NCBI GenBank assembly: GCA_900473915.1
Contig: UCNG01000011.1
Coordinates: forward strand, 420,976 to 484,975
DNA from: Hyphomicrobiales bacterium
GTDB taxonomy: Bacteria > Pseudomonadota > Alphaproteobacteria > Rhizobiales > Rhizobiaceae
DNA: 64,000 bases
Direction of reading: 5' to 3'
How positions within the stretch are numbered: position 1 is the stretch's first letter; the number at the start of each line of letters is the position of its first letter. Under the pieces are notes generated by a model, which saw only the letters and a program-made list of their open reading frames with translations, made no database searches and had not been told where the DNA came from. Below, piece after piece: positions 18,539 to 29,608 of this stretch. Both the position numbers and the translations under genes were made by a program.

Positions 18539-18790
18539 ATGAAAATGTATGTACTCTCGCTCGGTACAGGCCTTCTGGTTGGCGTGATTTATAGTCTGCT
18601 TGGTGTCCGCTCCCCTGCTCCGCCGGTGGTCGCGCTGATCGGCCTGCTCGGCATGCTGCTTGGCGAGCAGATCGTGCCGCTCGCCAAACGCGCGATAGCG
18701 GGGCAGGAAGTGGCGTCTTTCGTCAAGGGCGAGTGCAGCGAACATATATTGGGATCGTTGCCAGACAATCGCACAAAGAAACCCTCGTGA
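18539..18790 (+). CDS. XapX-domain small membrane protein
   Basis: An 83-residue protein with two hydrophobic helices and the XapX pattern LVGVIYSLLGVRSPAPP, then GLLGMLLGEQIVP. XapX domains occur as small proteins near xanthosine or purine and hydrolase genes; function unknown. AAAGGAG lies upstream. It is between the isochorismatase-type hydrolase and the amidohydrolase. Confidence 0.8.
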   Translation: MKMYVLSLGTGLLVGVIYSLLGVRSPAPPVVALIGLLGMLLGEQIVPLAKRAIAGQEVASFVKGECSEHILGSLPDNRTKKPS

Positions 18791-18804
18791 TCCGCTTCAC
18801 ACGC

Positions 18805-18862
18805 AACTAGAGCATTTCCAGCAAAAGTGTGAAACGGTTCTACGCAGGATAATGCGGATAAG
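18805..18862. repeat. Short intergenic repeat-like element
   Basis: The stretch starting CTAGAGCATTTCCAGCAAAA and running to GGATAATGCGG resembles a dispersed intergenic repeat I associate with Brucellaceae and other Hyphomicrobiales. No second copy lies in this window, so the assignment rests on recognition only. Confidence 0.4.
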
Positions 18863-18933
18863 CAGGAACCGCTCCAAGCGCCGCTGTAGCGGTGCTTTCC
18901 TCGCCATTTCGTGGCCATGCCAAGGAGGCTACA

Positions 18934-20784
18934 ATGAGTAAGCAGGACTTAATCCTCGTCAATGCCAAGGTAACGACGCTGGACCGCCAGAACCCGACAG
19001 CAGAGGCGATTGCCATCCGCGATGGTCGCTTTCTTCTGGCAGGCTCGGAGGCGGAAGCCCGCGCGGCTGCGCCCGACGCGACGATTGTCGACGTCAAGGG
19101 CCGACGTGTCATTCCGGGGCTAATCGACAGCCACACGCACGTCATCCGTGGCGGACTGAACTATAATATGGAGTTGCGCTGGGATGGCGTGCCTAGCCTG
19201 GCCGACGCCATGGCGATGCTGAAAGAACAGGTGGCTCGCACGCCTGCGCCGCAATGGGTGCGGGTGGTTGGCGGTTTCACCGAACATCAATTCGCCGAAA
19301 AGCGTCTTCCCACCATAGAGGAACTGAATGCCGTTGCGCCCGACACTCCGGTCTTCATCCTGCATCTTTATGACCGGGCTTTGCTGAACGCGGCCGCATT
19401 ACGCGTTGTCGGTTACGACAGACACACACCCAACCCGCCCGGCGGCGAAATCGTACGGGATGCTGCCGGTAATCCGACAGGGCTCTTGCTTGCGCAGCCC
19501 AATGCAACGATCCTCTACTCCACGCTCGCCAAGGGGCCGAAGCTGCCTTCTGACTACCAGATCAATTCGACACGGCATTTCATGCGCGAGATCAACGCGC
19601 TTGGAGTTACCAGTGTGATCGACGCCGGTGGCGGCTTTCAGAACTATCCCGACGACTATCAGATCATCGAGAAGCTGCATCGAGACGGTCAATTGACAGT
19701 CCGCATCAGCTACAATCTCTTCACGCAGAAACCAAAAGAAGAACTTGCCGACTTTTCGTCCTGGGTGAAGCAGGTTTCGCCTGGCCACGGCGACGACAGC
19801 TACCGTCACAATGGCGCAGGTGAAATGCTGGTTTATTCAGCGGCCGATTTCGAAGATTTCCGCGTCGAGCGCCCGGAAATGCCCGCCAATATGGAAACCG
19901 ACCTCGAGCCAGTCATCCGGCTGCTGGCAGAACACAAATGGCCATGGCGCCTGCACGCAACCTACGATCAGACCATCGACAGGGCGCTGGATGTGTTCGA
20001 GAAGGTGAATCGCGATATCCCCCTATCGGGCATCAACTGGTTCTTTGACCATGCCGAAACAATCAGTGACCGCAATATCGACCGTATCGCCGCCCTTGGC
20101 GGCGGCATCGCCGTCCAGCATCGCATGGCGTATCAGGGTGAATATTTTATCGAGCAATACGGAGCGAAGGCTGCCGAGCGCACGCCACCCGTACGCCGCA
20201 TCATGGAAGCAGGCGTCCCTCTGGGTGCAGGCACCGACGCCACCCGCGTAGCGAGCTATAATCCATGGGTATCACTATCCTGGCTGGTCACGTCGAAGAC
20301 CGTCGGGGGAACGCGACTCTACCCACAGGCTAACCGGCTCGACCGGGAGACGGCCCTGAGATTATGGACCGAAGCCAATACGTGGTTCTCCAACGAACAG
20401 GGCAAGAAAGGCTTGATCAAAGCGGGGCAGCTTGCCGATCTTGCGGTGCTATCCGACGACTATTTCTCCGTCCCCGAAGATGAAATCGTGCATCTGCGTT
20501 CGGTATTGACCATTCTCGGCGGCAAGGTTGTTCACGGTGAGGGCGACTATGCGCCACTTGCCCCGCAACTTCCCAAGCCGATGCCGGATTGGTCCCCGGT
20601 TGCCACCTTTGGCGGCTATCACAAGACGCCCGAGGCGCGCGCCAAGCTGTCGCTGCATTGTGGTTGCGCCAATAATTGCGCTGTACATGGGCATGATCAT
20701 GCCGCAGCGCTCGGCGCCAATCTTCCGACGGGTGACGCCAGAACCTTCTGGGGCGTTCTTGGCTGCGGTTGCTGGGCGGTGTAA
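18934..20784 (+). CDS. YtcJ-like amidohydrolase with Cys/His-rich C-terminal tail
   Basis: A 616-residue metal-dependent amidohydrolase of the YtcJ/exoenzyme-regulatory AepA type. The metal-binding HxH is in IDSHTHVI, further candidates are in WFFDHAE, and Asp is in LGAGTDATRV; the C-terminal PAGQLADLAVLSDDYF segment is typical. After about residue 565 an unusual tail follows with HCGCANNCAVHGHDH and GCGCW at the end, which could bind metal. AAGGAGG precedes the ATG. These enzymes hydrolyse amide or imide bonds; the substrate is unknown. The DoxX-family gene starts two bases after its stop. Confidence 0.85.
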   Translation: MSKQDLILVNAKVTTLDRQNPTAEAIAIRDGRFLLAGSEAEARAAAPDATIVDVKGRRVIPGLIDSHTHVIRGGLNYNMELRWDGVPSLADAMAMLKEQVARTPAPQWVRVVGGFTEHQFAEKRLPTIEELNAVAPDTPVFILHLYDRALLNAAALRVVGYDRHTPNPPGGEIVRDAAGNPTGLLLAQPNATILYSTLAKGPKLPSDYQINSTRHFMREINALGVTSVIDAGGGFQNYPDDYQIIEKLHRDGQLTVRISYNLFTQKPKEELADFSSWVKQVSPGHGDDSYRHNGAGEMLVYSAADFEDFRVERPEMPANMETDLEPVIRLLAEHKWPWRLHATYDQTIDRALDVFEKVNRDIPLSGINWFFDHAETISDRNIDRIAALGGGIAVQHRMAYQGEYFIEQYGAKAAERTPPVRRIMEAGVPLGAGTDATRVASYNPWVSLSWLVTSKTVGGTRLYPQANRLDRETALRLWTEANTWFSNEQGKKGLIKAGQLADLAVLSDDYFSVPEDEIVHLRSVLTILGGKVVHGEGDYAPLAPQLPKPMPDWSPVATFGGYHKTPEARAKLSLHCGCANNCAVHGHDHAAALGANLPTGDARTFWGVLGCGCWAV

Positions 20785-20786
20785 TC

Positions 20787-21203
20787 ATGAAAACACCGGC
20801 TTCAATAGCTTCGCTGCTCGACGCGGAATGGCTCACCAGGCTCGCAACCATATTGTTCACTCTTCCGTACTGGACGAGTGGCTTCGCCAAGCTCTTTGAC
20901 TTCAATGGCGCGCTTGCCGAAGCCAGTCATTTCGGGCTCACTCCGGCATGGCTGGTAGCGATTGCGACAATCATCATCCAGATTGGTGGATCAGCGCTGA
21001 TCATATTCGGCCGACAAGTGTGGCTGGGTGCAGGCGCGCTCGGCGTGTTCACGGCACTGGCAACTCTCATCGGCCACCCATTCTGGCGGATCGACGATCC
21101 GATTGCACGGTTTCACGAGCGCAATACCTTCCTTGAACATGTCGGATTGATCGCCGGATTTATCGTGGTGGCTGTGCTCTTCAGCAGGAAGGAAAGGACA
21201 TGA
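20787..21203 (+). CDS. DoxX-family membrane protein
   Basis: A 138-residue protein with four hydrophobic segments and the DoxX-type PYWTSGFAKLFDF near the N terminus and ALATLIGHPFWR in the middle. DoxX proteins are small quinone-linked or redox-related membrane proteins; many are of unknown role. The start is the ATG two bases after the amidohydrolase stop. Its own stop overlaps the MFS start (ATGA). Confidence 0.82.
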   Translation: MKTPASIASLLDAEWLTRLATILFTLPYWTSGFAKLFDFNGALAEASHFGLTPAWLVAIATIIIQIGGSALIIFGRQVWLGAGALGVFTALATLIGHPFWRIDDPIARFHERNTFLEHVGLIAGFIVVAVLFSRKERT

Positions 21204-22789
21204 CCGTGTCGGACTCCGCAGCAGCGGGCGCGAAAAGCCCTTTGAGCTTCCCGGTATTCCGGGCGTTGTGGATTGCCACAATCATTTCCAACGTCGGCAC
21301 ATGGATGCACGACGTTGGCGCAGGCTGGCTGATGACATCCCTCTCCCCCAGCCCTCTGCTGGTGGCGCTGGTACAGGCCGCGACCACGTTGCCGATGTTT
21401 CTGCTGGCATTGCCAGCAGGCGCCCTGGCCGACATCATCGACCGGCGACGAATGCTGCTTGCAGCACAAGTGCTTGGCCTGGTTGCCGCGGCCATCCTGT
21501 CGGTAGCGACATGGCAAGGACTGACTACGCCTTATGTGCTTCTCACCGCCACATTCGTATTGGGTGTTGCGGCTGCGCTCAGTGCCCCGGTGTTTCAGGC
21601 TATCGTTCCTGAACTGGTAGACAAGACTGCGCTTCCCGATGCTGTGGCGCTCAACAGCCTTGGCGTCAATATCGCACGTGCCATCGGACCGGCTCTCGGC
21701 GGCGTGATCGTGGCGCTCGCTGGCACGCCCGCAGTCTTTGCGCTCAATGCCTTGTCGGTCACCGCAGTGTTGTTTGTCCTGTTTCGGTGGCAGCGCTCTG
21801 CCACCGTGCATACGCTTCCTCCGGAGCATTTTTTCGGCGCTCTGAAAGCTGGCTATCGTTATGCCCGTCATTCGCCTGCCCTGCGGCTGGTACTCATCCG
21901 CGCGGTTGGCTTCTTTGCATTCGGCAGTGCCCTCTGGGCAATGCTGCCGCTGGTGGCCCGGCGCGGCCTCGGCCTCGACGCAGCCGGGTATGGCGCACTT
22001 CTGGCTTGTATGGGTGCCGGGGCGGTCGTTGGTGCCCTTCTGTTGAAACGGCTGCGCAAGCAGATTCCAGCCAATACCACATCCATCGGTGCGACCATAT
22101 TGTTTGCCGTCGCAACGGCTGCCCTTGGTCTGGCGCCAAATGCATGGTTCGGCGGAGCCGTCATGTTCGTCGCAGGCCTCGCCTGGATCGGCATGCTGAC
22201 GTCTCTCAATGTCGCTGCGCAAATGGCCTCCCCCGGTTGGGTGAAAGCACGTGCGCTCGCCGTCTATCTGCTGGTTTTTCAGGGAGCAATGACTGGCGGC
22301 AGCATCATTTGGGGGGCGATCGCAGCCCGGACGGATGTCTCTACAGCGCTCATTATCGCCGCCGTCGGCAATGTTGTGGGGTTGTTGCTGGCCTCGATCT
22401 GGCGGCTTCCCAAAGATACAGGCGTCGACCTTGCTCCTTCCAACCATTGGGCGGAACCGGTCGTATCGGTGCAGCCGGGTGACGATCGCGGTCCGGTTCT
22501 CGTCGAAATCGAATATCTGGTCGCACCGGAACAACAGGACGAATTCATCACCGCCCTGCGCCGGTTCCGGTCTGTGCGCCAACGCGATGGCGCCATCCGC
22601 TGGGATGTATGGGAGGATATTGCTCAACCCGGCAGGATACTGGAAAGTTTCGTTGTCGAAAGCTGGGTGGAACATCAGCGCCAGCACGCCCGGGTCACCC
22701 ACGCCGATCAGGTTGATCAGAACCTGATCAATGCATATCACATGGGCGAACATCCGCCGGTCGTGCGGCACCTGCTCAGGCCATCCTGA
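21200..22789 (+). CDS. MFS exporter (DHA3/EntS-like) with C-terminal monooxygenase-like domain
   Basis: A 529-residue protein. Residues 1 to about 410 are a 12-segment major facilitator of the EntS/DHA3 drug-export type (DIIDRRRMLLAAQ is the loop 2-3 motif). Residues from about 430 (VLVEIEYLVAPEQQDEFITAL to ESWVEHQRQHARVTHAD) look like an antibiotic-biosynthesis-monooxygenase (ABM) ferredoxin-like domain, as found fused to this transporter subgroup. It likely exports a small molecule; the substrate is unknown. It overlaps the DoxX gene by four bases. Confidence 0.85.
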   Translation: MTVSDSAAAGAKSPLSFPVFRALWIATIISNVGTWMHDVGAGWLMTSLSPSPLLVALVQAATTLPMFLLALPAGALADIIDRRRMLLAAQVLGLVAAAILSVATWQGLTTPYVLLTATFVLGVAAALSAPVFQAIVPELVDKTALPDAVALNSLGVNIARAIGPALGGVIVALAGTPAVFALNALSVTAVLFVLFRWQRSATVHTLPPEHFFGALKAGYRYARHSPALRLVLIRAVGFFAFGSALWAMLPLVARRGLGLDAAGYGALLACMGAGAVVGALLLKRLRKQIPANTTSIGATILFAVATAALGLAPNAWFGGAVMFVAGLAWIGMLTSLNVAAQMASPGWVKARALAVYLLVFQGAMTGGSIIWGAIAARTDVSTALIIAAVGNVVGLLLASIWRLPKDTGVDLAPSNHWAEPVVSVQPGDDRGPVLVEIEYLVAPEQQDEFITALRRFRSVRQRDGAIRWDVWEDIAQPGRILESFVVESWVEHQRQHARVTHADQVDQNLINAYHMGEHPPVVRHLLRPS

Positions 22790-22916
22790 TTGGGTGACCT
22801 CTCCGAAACGCACACTTTCACAACAGTCTGATATGATGCGTTTGCATGTAGCGTGAATGGCTCCCAATTCGGGGCCATTCATAATCGATATATGGTATGA
22901 AAAGAGCAACAGGCTG

Positions 22917-23843
22917 ATGAACCCTGGCACGCCCACATTCGAGCAATTGCGGATTTTCCTCACCGTCGTTGATACAGGCAGCTTTGCAGGCGCAGCCCGC
23001 AAGCTTAATCGTGCCGTATCCGTGATCAGCTATGCCGTTGCCAATCTGGAAGCACAGCTCGATCTCAAACTGTTCGAGCGGCAGGGCACGCGCAAACCGC
23101 AGCTCACTGCCGCAGGCCGGGCCGTGCTCGCCGAAGCGCGCGGGCTGGCGCATGGAATGGACAGTCTCAGGGCTAAAGTGAAGGGATTGCTCAGCGGCCT
23201 GGAGGCAGAGGTGGATATGGCGGTGGACGTCATGATGCCGACTGAACGCCTAAGCGAGGTACTGCGCGCCTTTGCCGATACTTTCCCCACCGTATCGCTG
23301 CGCCTGCACGTGGAAGCGCTTGGAGCCGTTACGGCAATGGTGCTGGACCGCAGGGCGGCAATTGGCATCTCCGGTCCGCTGGCGGCGCGTGTCCAGGGCG
23401 TCGAGTGCATTGCAGCCGGCTCAGTTCTTATGGCTCCAGTCGCGGCACCGGGTCATCCTCTTGGCATGATGGAGCGCATTGCACCCGGCGAGGCCCGCAA
23501 TCATGTACAACTTGTGCTGACCGATAGGTCCCATCTGACGGAAGGACAGGATTTTGCGGTCCTCAGTCCGCGAACATGGCGCATTGCTGATCTAGGTGCC
23601 AAACATGCGCTCTTAAGGGAGGGGATCGGATGGGGGAACATGCCTTTGCCGCATATACGCTCCGACCTGAGAAACGGCACCCTGAGACGGCTGGCCATGC
23701 CGGATTACAAAGGCGGCATCTATCGCTTTGGTGGCATCTGGCCCCGCGACGCGCCCCCCGGCCCCGCCGCTTCCTGGCTTCTGGACCGCTTCGTAGCGCT
23801 CGGTGCCAATGACATCGAAGAAGAAGGCTTTGCGGATATATAG
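22917..23843 (+). CDS. LysR-family transcriptional regulator
   Basis: A 308-residue LysR protein, N-terminal winged helix (TFEQLRIFLTVVDTGSFAGAARKL, then KLFERQGTRKPQLTAAGR) and C-terminal effector domain. The start at 22917 is the ATG that matches the family start; a longer frame from 22857 adds unrelated residues. It follows the amidohydrolase-MFS operon on the same strand and is a candidate regulator of it. The effector is unknown. Confidence 0.85.
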   Translation: MNPGTPTFEQLRIFLTVVDTGSFAGAARKLNRAVSVISYAVANLEAQLDLKLFERQGTRKPQLTAAGRAVLAEARGLAHGMDSLRAKVKGLLSGLEAEVDMAVDVMMPTERLSEVLRAFADTFPTVSLRLHVEALGAVTAMVLDRRAAIGISGPLAARVQGVECIAAGSVLMAPVAAPGHPLGMMERIAPGEARNHVQLVLTDRSHLTEGQDFAVLSPRTWRIADLGAKHALLREGIGWGNMPLPHIRSDLRNGTLRRLAMPDYKGGIYRFGGIWPRDAPPGPAASWLLDRFVALGANDIEEEGFADI

Positions 23844-23857
23844 ATCGGTTCCGGTTA

Positions 23858-23888
23858 GAGCGCGATCCGATCAGATCGAAACGCGCTC
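23858..23888. repeat. Palindromic intergenic repeat (GAGCGCG family), copy 1
   Basis: GAGCGCG (23858-23864) pairs with CGCGCTC (23882-23888), with further pairing around CGATCAGATCG. The same GAGCGC...GATCAGATCG arrangement recurs at 42885-42921. It sits between the convergent LysR and RidA genes and could end both transcripts. Confidence 0.6.
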
Positions 23889-23927
23889 CAACTTCTCAAT
23901 GTGGACCTGTTTCCCTAGCGCCGATGA

Positions 23928-24272
23928 TCATTTGAATGCGGAAACAACAATCTCGATCATGGTATCGCCACCCAGATCGGCGACGCCAACCGTGGCGCGG
24001 GTCGGAAGGTCTTCGGGACCGACCCAGGACTTCCACACGGCATCCATTTCCGGCTTCTTTCCCAGATCAGTGACAAAAATCGTCGCGGTCAAAAGCTTCG
24101 TCTTGTCGCTGCCCGCTTCGGCCAGATAGTGATCGATCTTGGCAAGGATCTCGCGCGTCTGGCCTGCCATATCAAGGCTTTCATCGTCGCATGTGGTGCC
24201 GCCGACATAGACGATGCCGTTGCGTTCGACAACGCGATGCATGATAGGGGTGCGCAGATAACGTTCAGCCAT
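23928..24272 (-). CDS. RidA-family enamine/imine deaminase
   Basis: A 114-residue RidA/YjgF/UK114 protein with NGIVYVGGTTCDD, GQTREILAKIDHYL and ATVGVADLGGDTMIEIVVSA. In this family a backbone plus an Arg binds the imine; VGVAD replaces the RVxV of classical RidA, as in other subfamilies. The ATG at 24272 has AAGGAT at good spacing; one at 24278 overlaps the previous stop. It is the last gene of a dehydrogenase and ABC operon. The FAD enzyme there would release reactive imines, so hydrolysis of these is a likely job. A paralogue of the same length is at 35716-36060. Confidence 0.88.
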   Translation of the reverse strand: MAERYLRTPIMHRVVERNGIVYVGGTTCDDESLDMAGQTREILAKIDHYLAEAGSDKTKLLTATIFVTDLGKKPEMDAVWKSWVGPEDLPTRATVGVADLGGDTMIEIVVSAFK

Positions 24273-24274
24273 TT

Positions 24275-25771
24275 TCATATCCTTTCGGTGGGTTGTGTTT
24301 CATCCGGGCGCTCGCCGGTAACGGCGTAAACAGCGTCGGGTGTCTGAGGAAGAGCCGCGATTTCGCGCAGAGGCACAGGTTTTATCGGCGCGCGCAGCCG
24401 ATAGGTGCCGACATCCGCCGGGTTGCGTTGCTGTACGGCCGCAAGAATTTCCGTCACCGTCGCAGTGCACATACGCCCCTGGCACGGCCCCATGCCGCAG
24501 CGCAGCATGGTCTTCAACTGATTGGGTCCGATCACATTGCGCTGGGCAGCTTCCTGGATGGCGCCCGCTGTGACCTCTTCACATCGACATACAATCGTCG
24601 CACGATCAGCTGGCACGCGAAACGAGAGCGCTGGCTGGTAGAGCGCATCGATGAATGACCGTCCGCGAAGTAGCGCCTTGCGCTCCCGCTTATATCTTGT
24701 CAATGCAGCTTCAATACGGGGCGCTTTTTCAGGCGCGAGATCCATGCATGCGGCCAGGGCAGCAATACGTCCTCCGACTTCCGCCACAAGCGCGCCACCA
24801 ATGCCACCGCCATCACCGGCAATCAAGATCGCCGCGAGCGAGGCGCGCCCTTCTGGACTCAATTCGGGCTCAAAACATTTCTGCGCGTCATTCCAGACAA
24901 TGGCGCAGCCAGTCGCATTGGCCAGACTGTTATTGGGGATAACGCCTTGATGCAGAAAGACGCCATCAACATCGATTTTCTCTGTCCGACCTTTAGTCGC
25001 AAAGCGAATGGCGCTGACGCGATCTTCACCAAGAATCTCGATTGGTTCGACGCCAGAAAAAACGGGAACCGACCGCCGCACCTTGCGCAGCAGTGACAGC
25101 CCCTTCAACAGGTAAGGCGACAACAGGAATGAAGGCAGATGGGGAACTGCCCTGATCCAGTTTTGTCGTGGTGTCGTGTCGAGTATGGCTGCAAGCGTCC
25201 CGCCGGCTTCCAGCAATTGCGCTGCAAAGAGATAGAGCAGCGGGCCAATGCCGGCCAGCACAACACGGCCATTCGGCACGAGACCGGATGATTTCAATGC
25301 AATCTGGGCCGCGCCAATCGTCATCACACCGGGCAATGTCCAGCCTTTCAGAGGCATGGGGCGTTCCATGGCACCGGTTGCGAAGATCACCCGCCGCGCA
25401 TGAATGATCCGGCTTTGCCCCGACGCCGAAATCCGCAGCTCAACGAGTGGGCCGTCTTCCGCTTGCTGCTGCTCAACACTCCACACCAGCGACTGCGGCA
25501 CATAAGTTGCATCACTTGCGAGAAATGCGCCCAGAACTTCCTTGCCCTTCCAGTAGTCCTTGCCGAGGAAGGCGCGTTTTGCCGGCGTATTGGTTTCGAT
25601 CGCGCGATATATTTGGCCGCCCATGGCCGGATTTTCGTCGAAAAGCACGACGCGCACGCCGATGGCAGAAGCTTCTGTGGCAGCGGCCATTCCAGCAGGA
25701 CCTGCGCCGATTATGGCGAGGTCGTATCGCATATGGAGCGATTGAAGATCGTCGATTTTCGTGAGCGCCAT
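24275..25771 (-). CDS. FAD/NAD(P)-binding dehydrogenase subunit with BFD-type [2Fe-2S] domain (OoxA/HcnB-like)
   Basis: A 498-residue protein with a pyridine-nucleotide-disulfide-oxidoreductase fold: DLAIIGAGPAGMAAATEA near the start, VIFATGAMERPMPLKGWTLPG and VFLHQGVIPNN. The C terminus has the BFD cluster site CRCEEV and CGMGPCQGRMC (four Cys). It matches the alpha subunit of opine oxidases, hydrogen cyanide synthase (HcnB) and D-hydroxyproline dehydrogenase. It works with the small [2Fe-2S] and the DadA-like subunits encoded just upstream. The ATG at 25771 lies two bases after the previous stop; MRYDL 13 residues later is an alternative. Confidence 0.88.
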   Translation of the reverse strand: MALTKIDDLQSLHMRYDLAIIGAGPAGMAAATEASAIGVRVVLFDENPAMGGQIYRAIETNTPAKRAFLGKDYWKGKEVLGAFLASDATYVPQSLVWSVEQQQAEDGPLVELRISASGQSRIIHARRVIFATGAMERPMPLKGWTLPGVMTIGAAQIALKSSGLVPNGRVVLAGIGPLLYLFAAQLLEAGGTLAAILDTTPRQNWIRAVPHLPSFLLSPYLLKGLSLLRKVRRSVPVFSGVEPIEILGEDRVSAIRFATKGRTEKIDVDGVFLHQGVIPNNSLANATGCAIVWNDAQKCFEPELSPEGRASLAAILIAGDGGGIGGALVAEVGGRIAALAACMDLAPEKAPRIEAALTRYKRERKALLRGRSFIDALYQPALSFRVPADRATIVCRCEEVTAGAIQEAAQRNVIGPNQLKTMLRCGMGPCQGRMCTATVTEILAAVQQRNPADVGTYRLRAPIKPVPLREIAALPQTPDAVYAVTGERPDETQPTERI

Positions 25772-25773
25772 TG

Positions 25774-26073
25774 TCAGCGACCTTCTTGCGCCGCGCGGGC
25801 ACCATGTTGCGATGACACAGACATGCCTTCGCGCACCAGCGTCATGCAGGCCTGTCGGTTCTGGATACCGTCGATGGCGACCAGACATTCGAAGCAAACG
25901 CCCATCAGGCAATAAGGGCCACGCGGTTGATTACCGACAACGCTGGTGCGAAACGTGCTTATGCCATGTCCCAGCAGTGCTGCCGCAACGGTCTGGCCGG
26001 CTTCGACCTGCAGGGGGGCGCCATCGAATGTTATGGTGACGGTCTCCTGCGCCGTATCAGTTTTCCGAAACAT
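25774..26073 (-). CDS. Small [2Fe-2S] subunit of amine/opine dehydrogenase (HcnA-like)
   Basis: A 99-residue ferredoxin-like subunit (Fer2_4 type) with GQTVAAALLGHG and the cluster site PYCLMGVCFECLVAIDG, plus a further Cys in NRQACMT. The start is the ATG at 26073, with GGAGG five bases upstream and a 17-base overlap with the end of the DadA-like gene. It links electrons between the two flavin subunits in the HcnABC/Oox type complex. Confidence 0.87.
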   Translation of the reverse strand: MFRKTDTAQETVTITFDGAPLQVEAGQTVAAALLGHGISTFRTSVVGNQPRGPYCLMGVCFECLVAIDGIQNRQACMTLVREGMSVSSQHGARAAQEGR

Positions 26074-27181
26074 GAAACCTCCGGCCTGAAAATGCGTTGT
26101 CGGCAAGCTTGTCCTGTTGGCTGGCAATTTCATTGGCGATAATCAGCGCGTGGTTCGCAGCCAAGGTGACGCCGGAATGGCACATGGCCACATATGCGCC
26201 GGGACAGGTTGCGGACTGCTCATAGATGGGAAGCCCGTCGAGCGTCTTGACGCGAAAGCCTGCCCAACTGCGCACGACGTTAACCCCGCTCAGACAGGGA
26301 AATGTACGTATCGCACGATCAGCGAGAACTGCGCTGATCTCCTGATTGGTTGCGATGGAATCCGTCCCGGTTTCCTGACTGTCACCGATCATGACGCCAC
26401 CCTCATCGGTCTGGCGGAGCGTGGCCGCCGTATACGGGAAAAAGGGCTGGCATTTTTCTGTCACCAGAATCTGGCCCTTGCTGCGCACCAACGGAGCAGA
26501 AATGCCGACCATGGCAGCCAGCTTGCTGTTACCGACACCGGCGGACAAAACGATACGGCTGGCGAAAACTTCGCCCCATCGGCCCTTCAGGAGAAACCCG
26601 CCGCCGGATACGGGATGGATTTCTTCAACGTCGCAATGCGGTTCATAGCGTGCACCGAGATTAAGCATGCCGATATGCAATGCGTTGAACAGACGAAGCG
26701 AATTCACGTCGCCATCGAGAGGTGAGTAGATGGAGCCTATGACGTCACGCCCGATGGCAGGCACCATTCTGGCGGTTTCGGCATTATCGAGAACAACGTG
26801 TTCGGGGGCATCGCTGCCCAGCTCGCGCGCTACGGTTTCCACTTCGTCACGCAAGCGGTCGAGCTCAGCCTGATCCAGCGCAAAGCTGAACGCTCCATTT
26901 TGCCGCAAGGCAACGTCCACACCGGATGTTTCCCGCAAGGCGGCGGCAAATATCGGCCATGACCGGGCCGATCGCATTGTCCAGCGCGCATAATGGGGGG
27001 CTCCCAACCCCTTGCCCTGAACCCAGACCAACGCAAAATTTGCGCGTGATGCCCGTAACGCAAGGTCTTCGCCATCAAGCAACATCGGACGATGGCCCAG
27101 CCGAGCCAGGCCCCATGCAATGGCAGCGCCGACGAGCCCGGCTCCGATAATGACGATGTCCTGATCTGGCAGTCTGCGCAT
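26057..27181 (-). CDS. DadA-like FAD-dependent subunit of amine/opine dehydrogenase
   Basis: A 374-residue amino-acid-oxidase-fold flavoprotein with DIVIIGAGLVGAAIAWGLARLG and RASRANFALVWVQGKG, ending SWAGFRVKTLDGLPIYE and CHSGVTLAANHA. It corresponds to the beta (OoxB/HcnC) subunit that oxidises the C-N bond. Its length and sequence match the subunit encoded at 38915-40039. The ATG at 27181 has GGGAAGC upstream. The co-encoded polar amino-acid transporter suggests an imported opine or amino acid derivative as substrate. Confidence 0.87.
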   Translation of the reverse strand: MRRLPDQDIVIIGAGLVGAAIAWGLARLGHRPMLLDGEDLALRASRANFALVWVQGKGLGAPHYARWTMRSARSWPIFAAALRETSGVDVALRQNGAFSFALDQAELDRLRDEVETVARELGSDAPEHVVLDNAETARMVPAIGRDVIGSIYSPLDGDVNSLRLFNALHIGMLNLGARYEPHCDVEEIHPVSGGGFLLKGRWGEVFASRIVLSAGVGNSKLAAMVGISAPLVRSKGQILVTEKCQPFFPYTAATLRQTDEGGVMIGDSQETGTDSIATNQEISAVLADRAIRTFPCLSGVNVVRSWAGFRVKTLDGLPIYEQSATCPGAYVAMCHSGVTLAANHALIIANEIASQQDKLADNAFSGRRFHVSEN

Positions 27182-27243
27182 GCTTCCCGTTCCGTATGCC
27201 TGCGGGCACAACCCGCCGATGGCATCGACGGGTCGGCGATGTT

Positions 27244-28882
<1,639 letters not shown>

Positions 28883-28886
<4 letters not shown>

Positions 28887-29608
28887 GGTTTGTCTCCTGC
28901 TACCGACAGTAAAAGCGGTTGGCGCTGGGCTGCCGAAAGCCGATATTCGATCAGCTTGAATATGCGGCTGACGGTGAAGTTGAGCAGAAGGTAGATCGCA
29001 CCCGCCGCGATGAAGACCTCTACCGGGCGGTAGGTCGCCGAGATGAGTTTTGCAGCCAGCCCCGTGACCTCCATCATCGTTATGGTGGAGGCCAATGCGG
29101 TCGATTTCACCATCAGGATCACTTCGTTGGAATAAGCGGGCAGCATCTGTCGCAGGGCCTGCGGCGCAATGATGCGTCGTATCAGGGTGAGGCCGCTCAT
29201 CCCGTAGGCGCGCGCCGCCTCGATCTGCCCGGCTGGCACGGAAAGGACGCCGCCACGGATGATTTCCGCGCTATAGGCTGCCGTGTTCAGCGCCAGCGCG
29301 AGCACCGCGCACCAATAAGGTTCGCGCAGAAATGGCCACAGCAAGCTCTTGCGCAGTTCGGGAAACTGGCTGAGCCCGTAATAGATGAGATAAAGCTGGA
29401 CCAGAAGCGGCGTCCCGCGAAACACAAAGATATAGGCGCGCGCCAGAAGATCGAGCAACGCCCAGTTCGACAACCGCATGGCCGCAAGAACGACGGCCAG
29501 GAACGCTCCCGCAGTCACGGACAGTGCCATCAGTTGCAAGGTCAGCGGAATACCGCTGCAAAGGCTGACGAAGGACTCATAGATGAATGGAAAATCGATC
29601 ATGTTCAA
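28883..29608 (-). CDS. ABC transporter permease, HisM/OccM-like
   Basis: A 241-residue permease with five or six hydrophobic segments and the amino-acid-type EAA loop EAARAYGMSGLTLIRRIIAPQA. It overlaps both neighbours by four bases, so the three transport genes are tightly coupled. Confidence 0.9.

Noticed and set aside
21113..23002. Open frame of 629 codons on the minus strand
   Set aside because: It covers the MFS exporter gene in antisense and its translation is rich in Cys, His, Arg and Gln without any domain.
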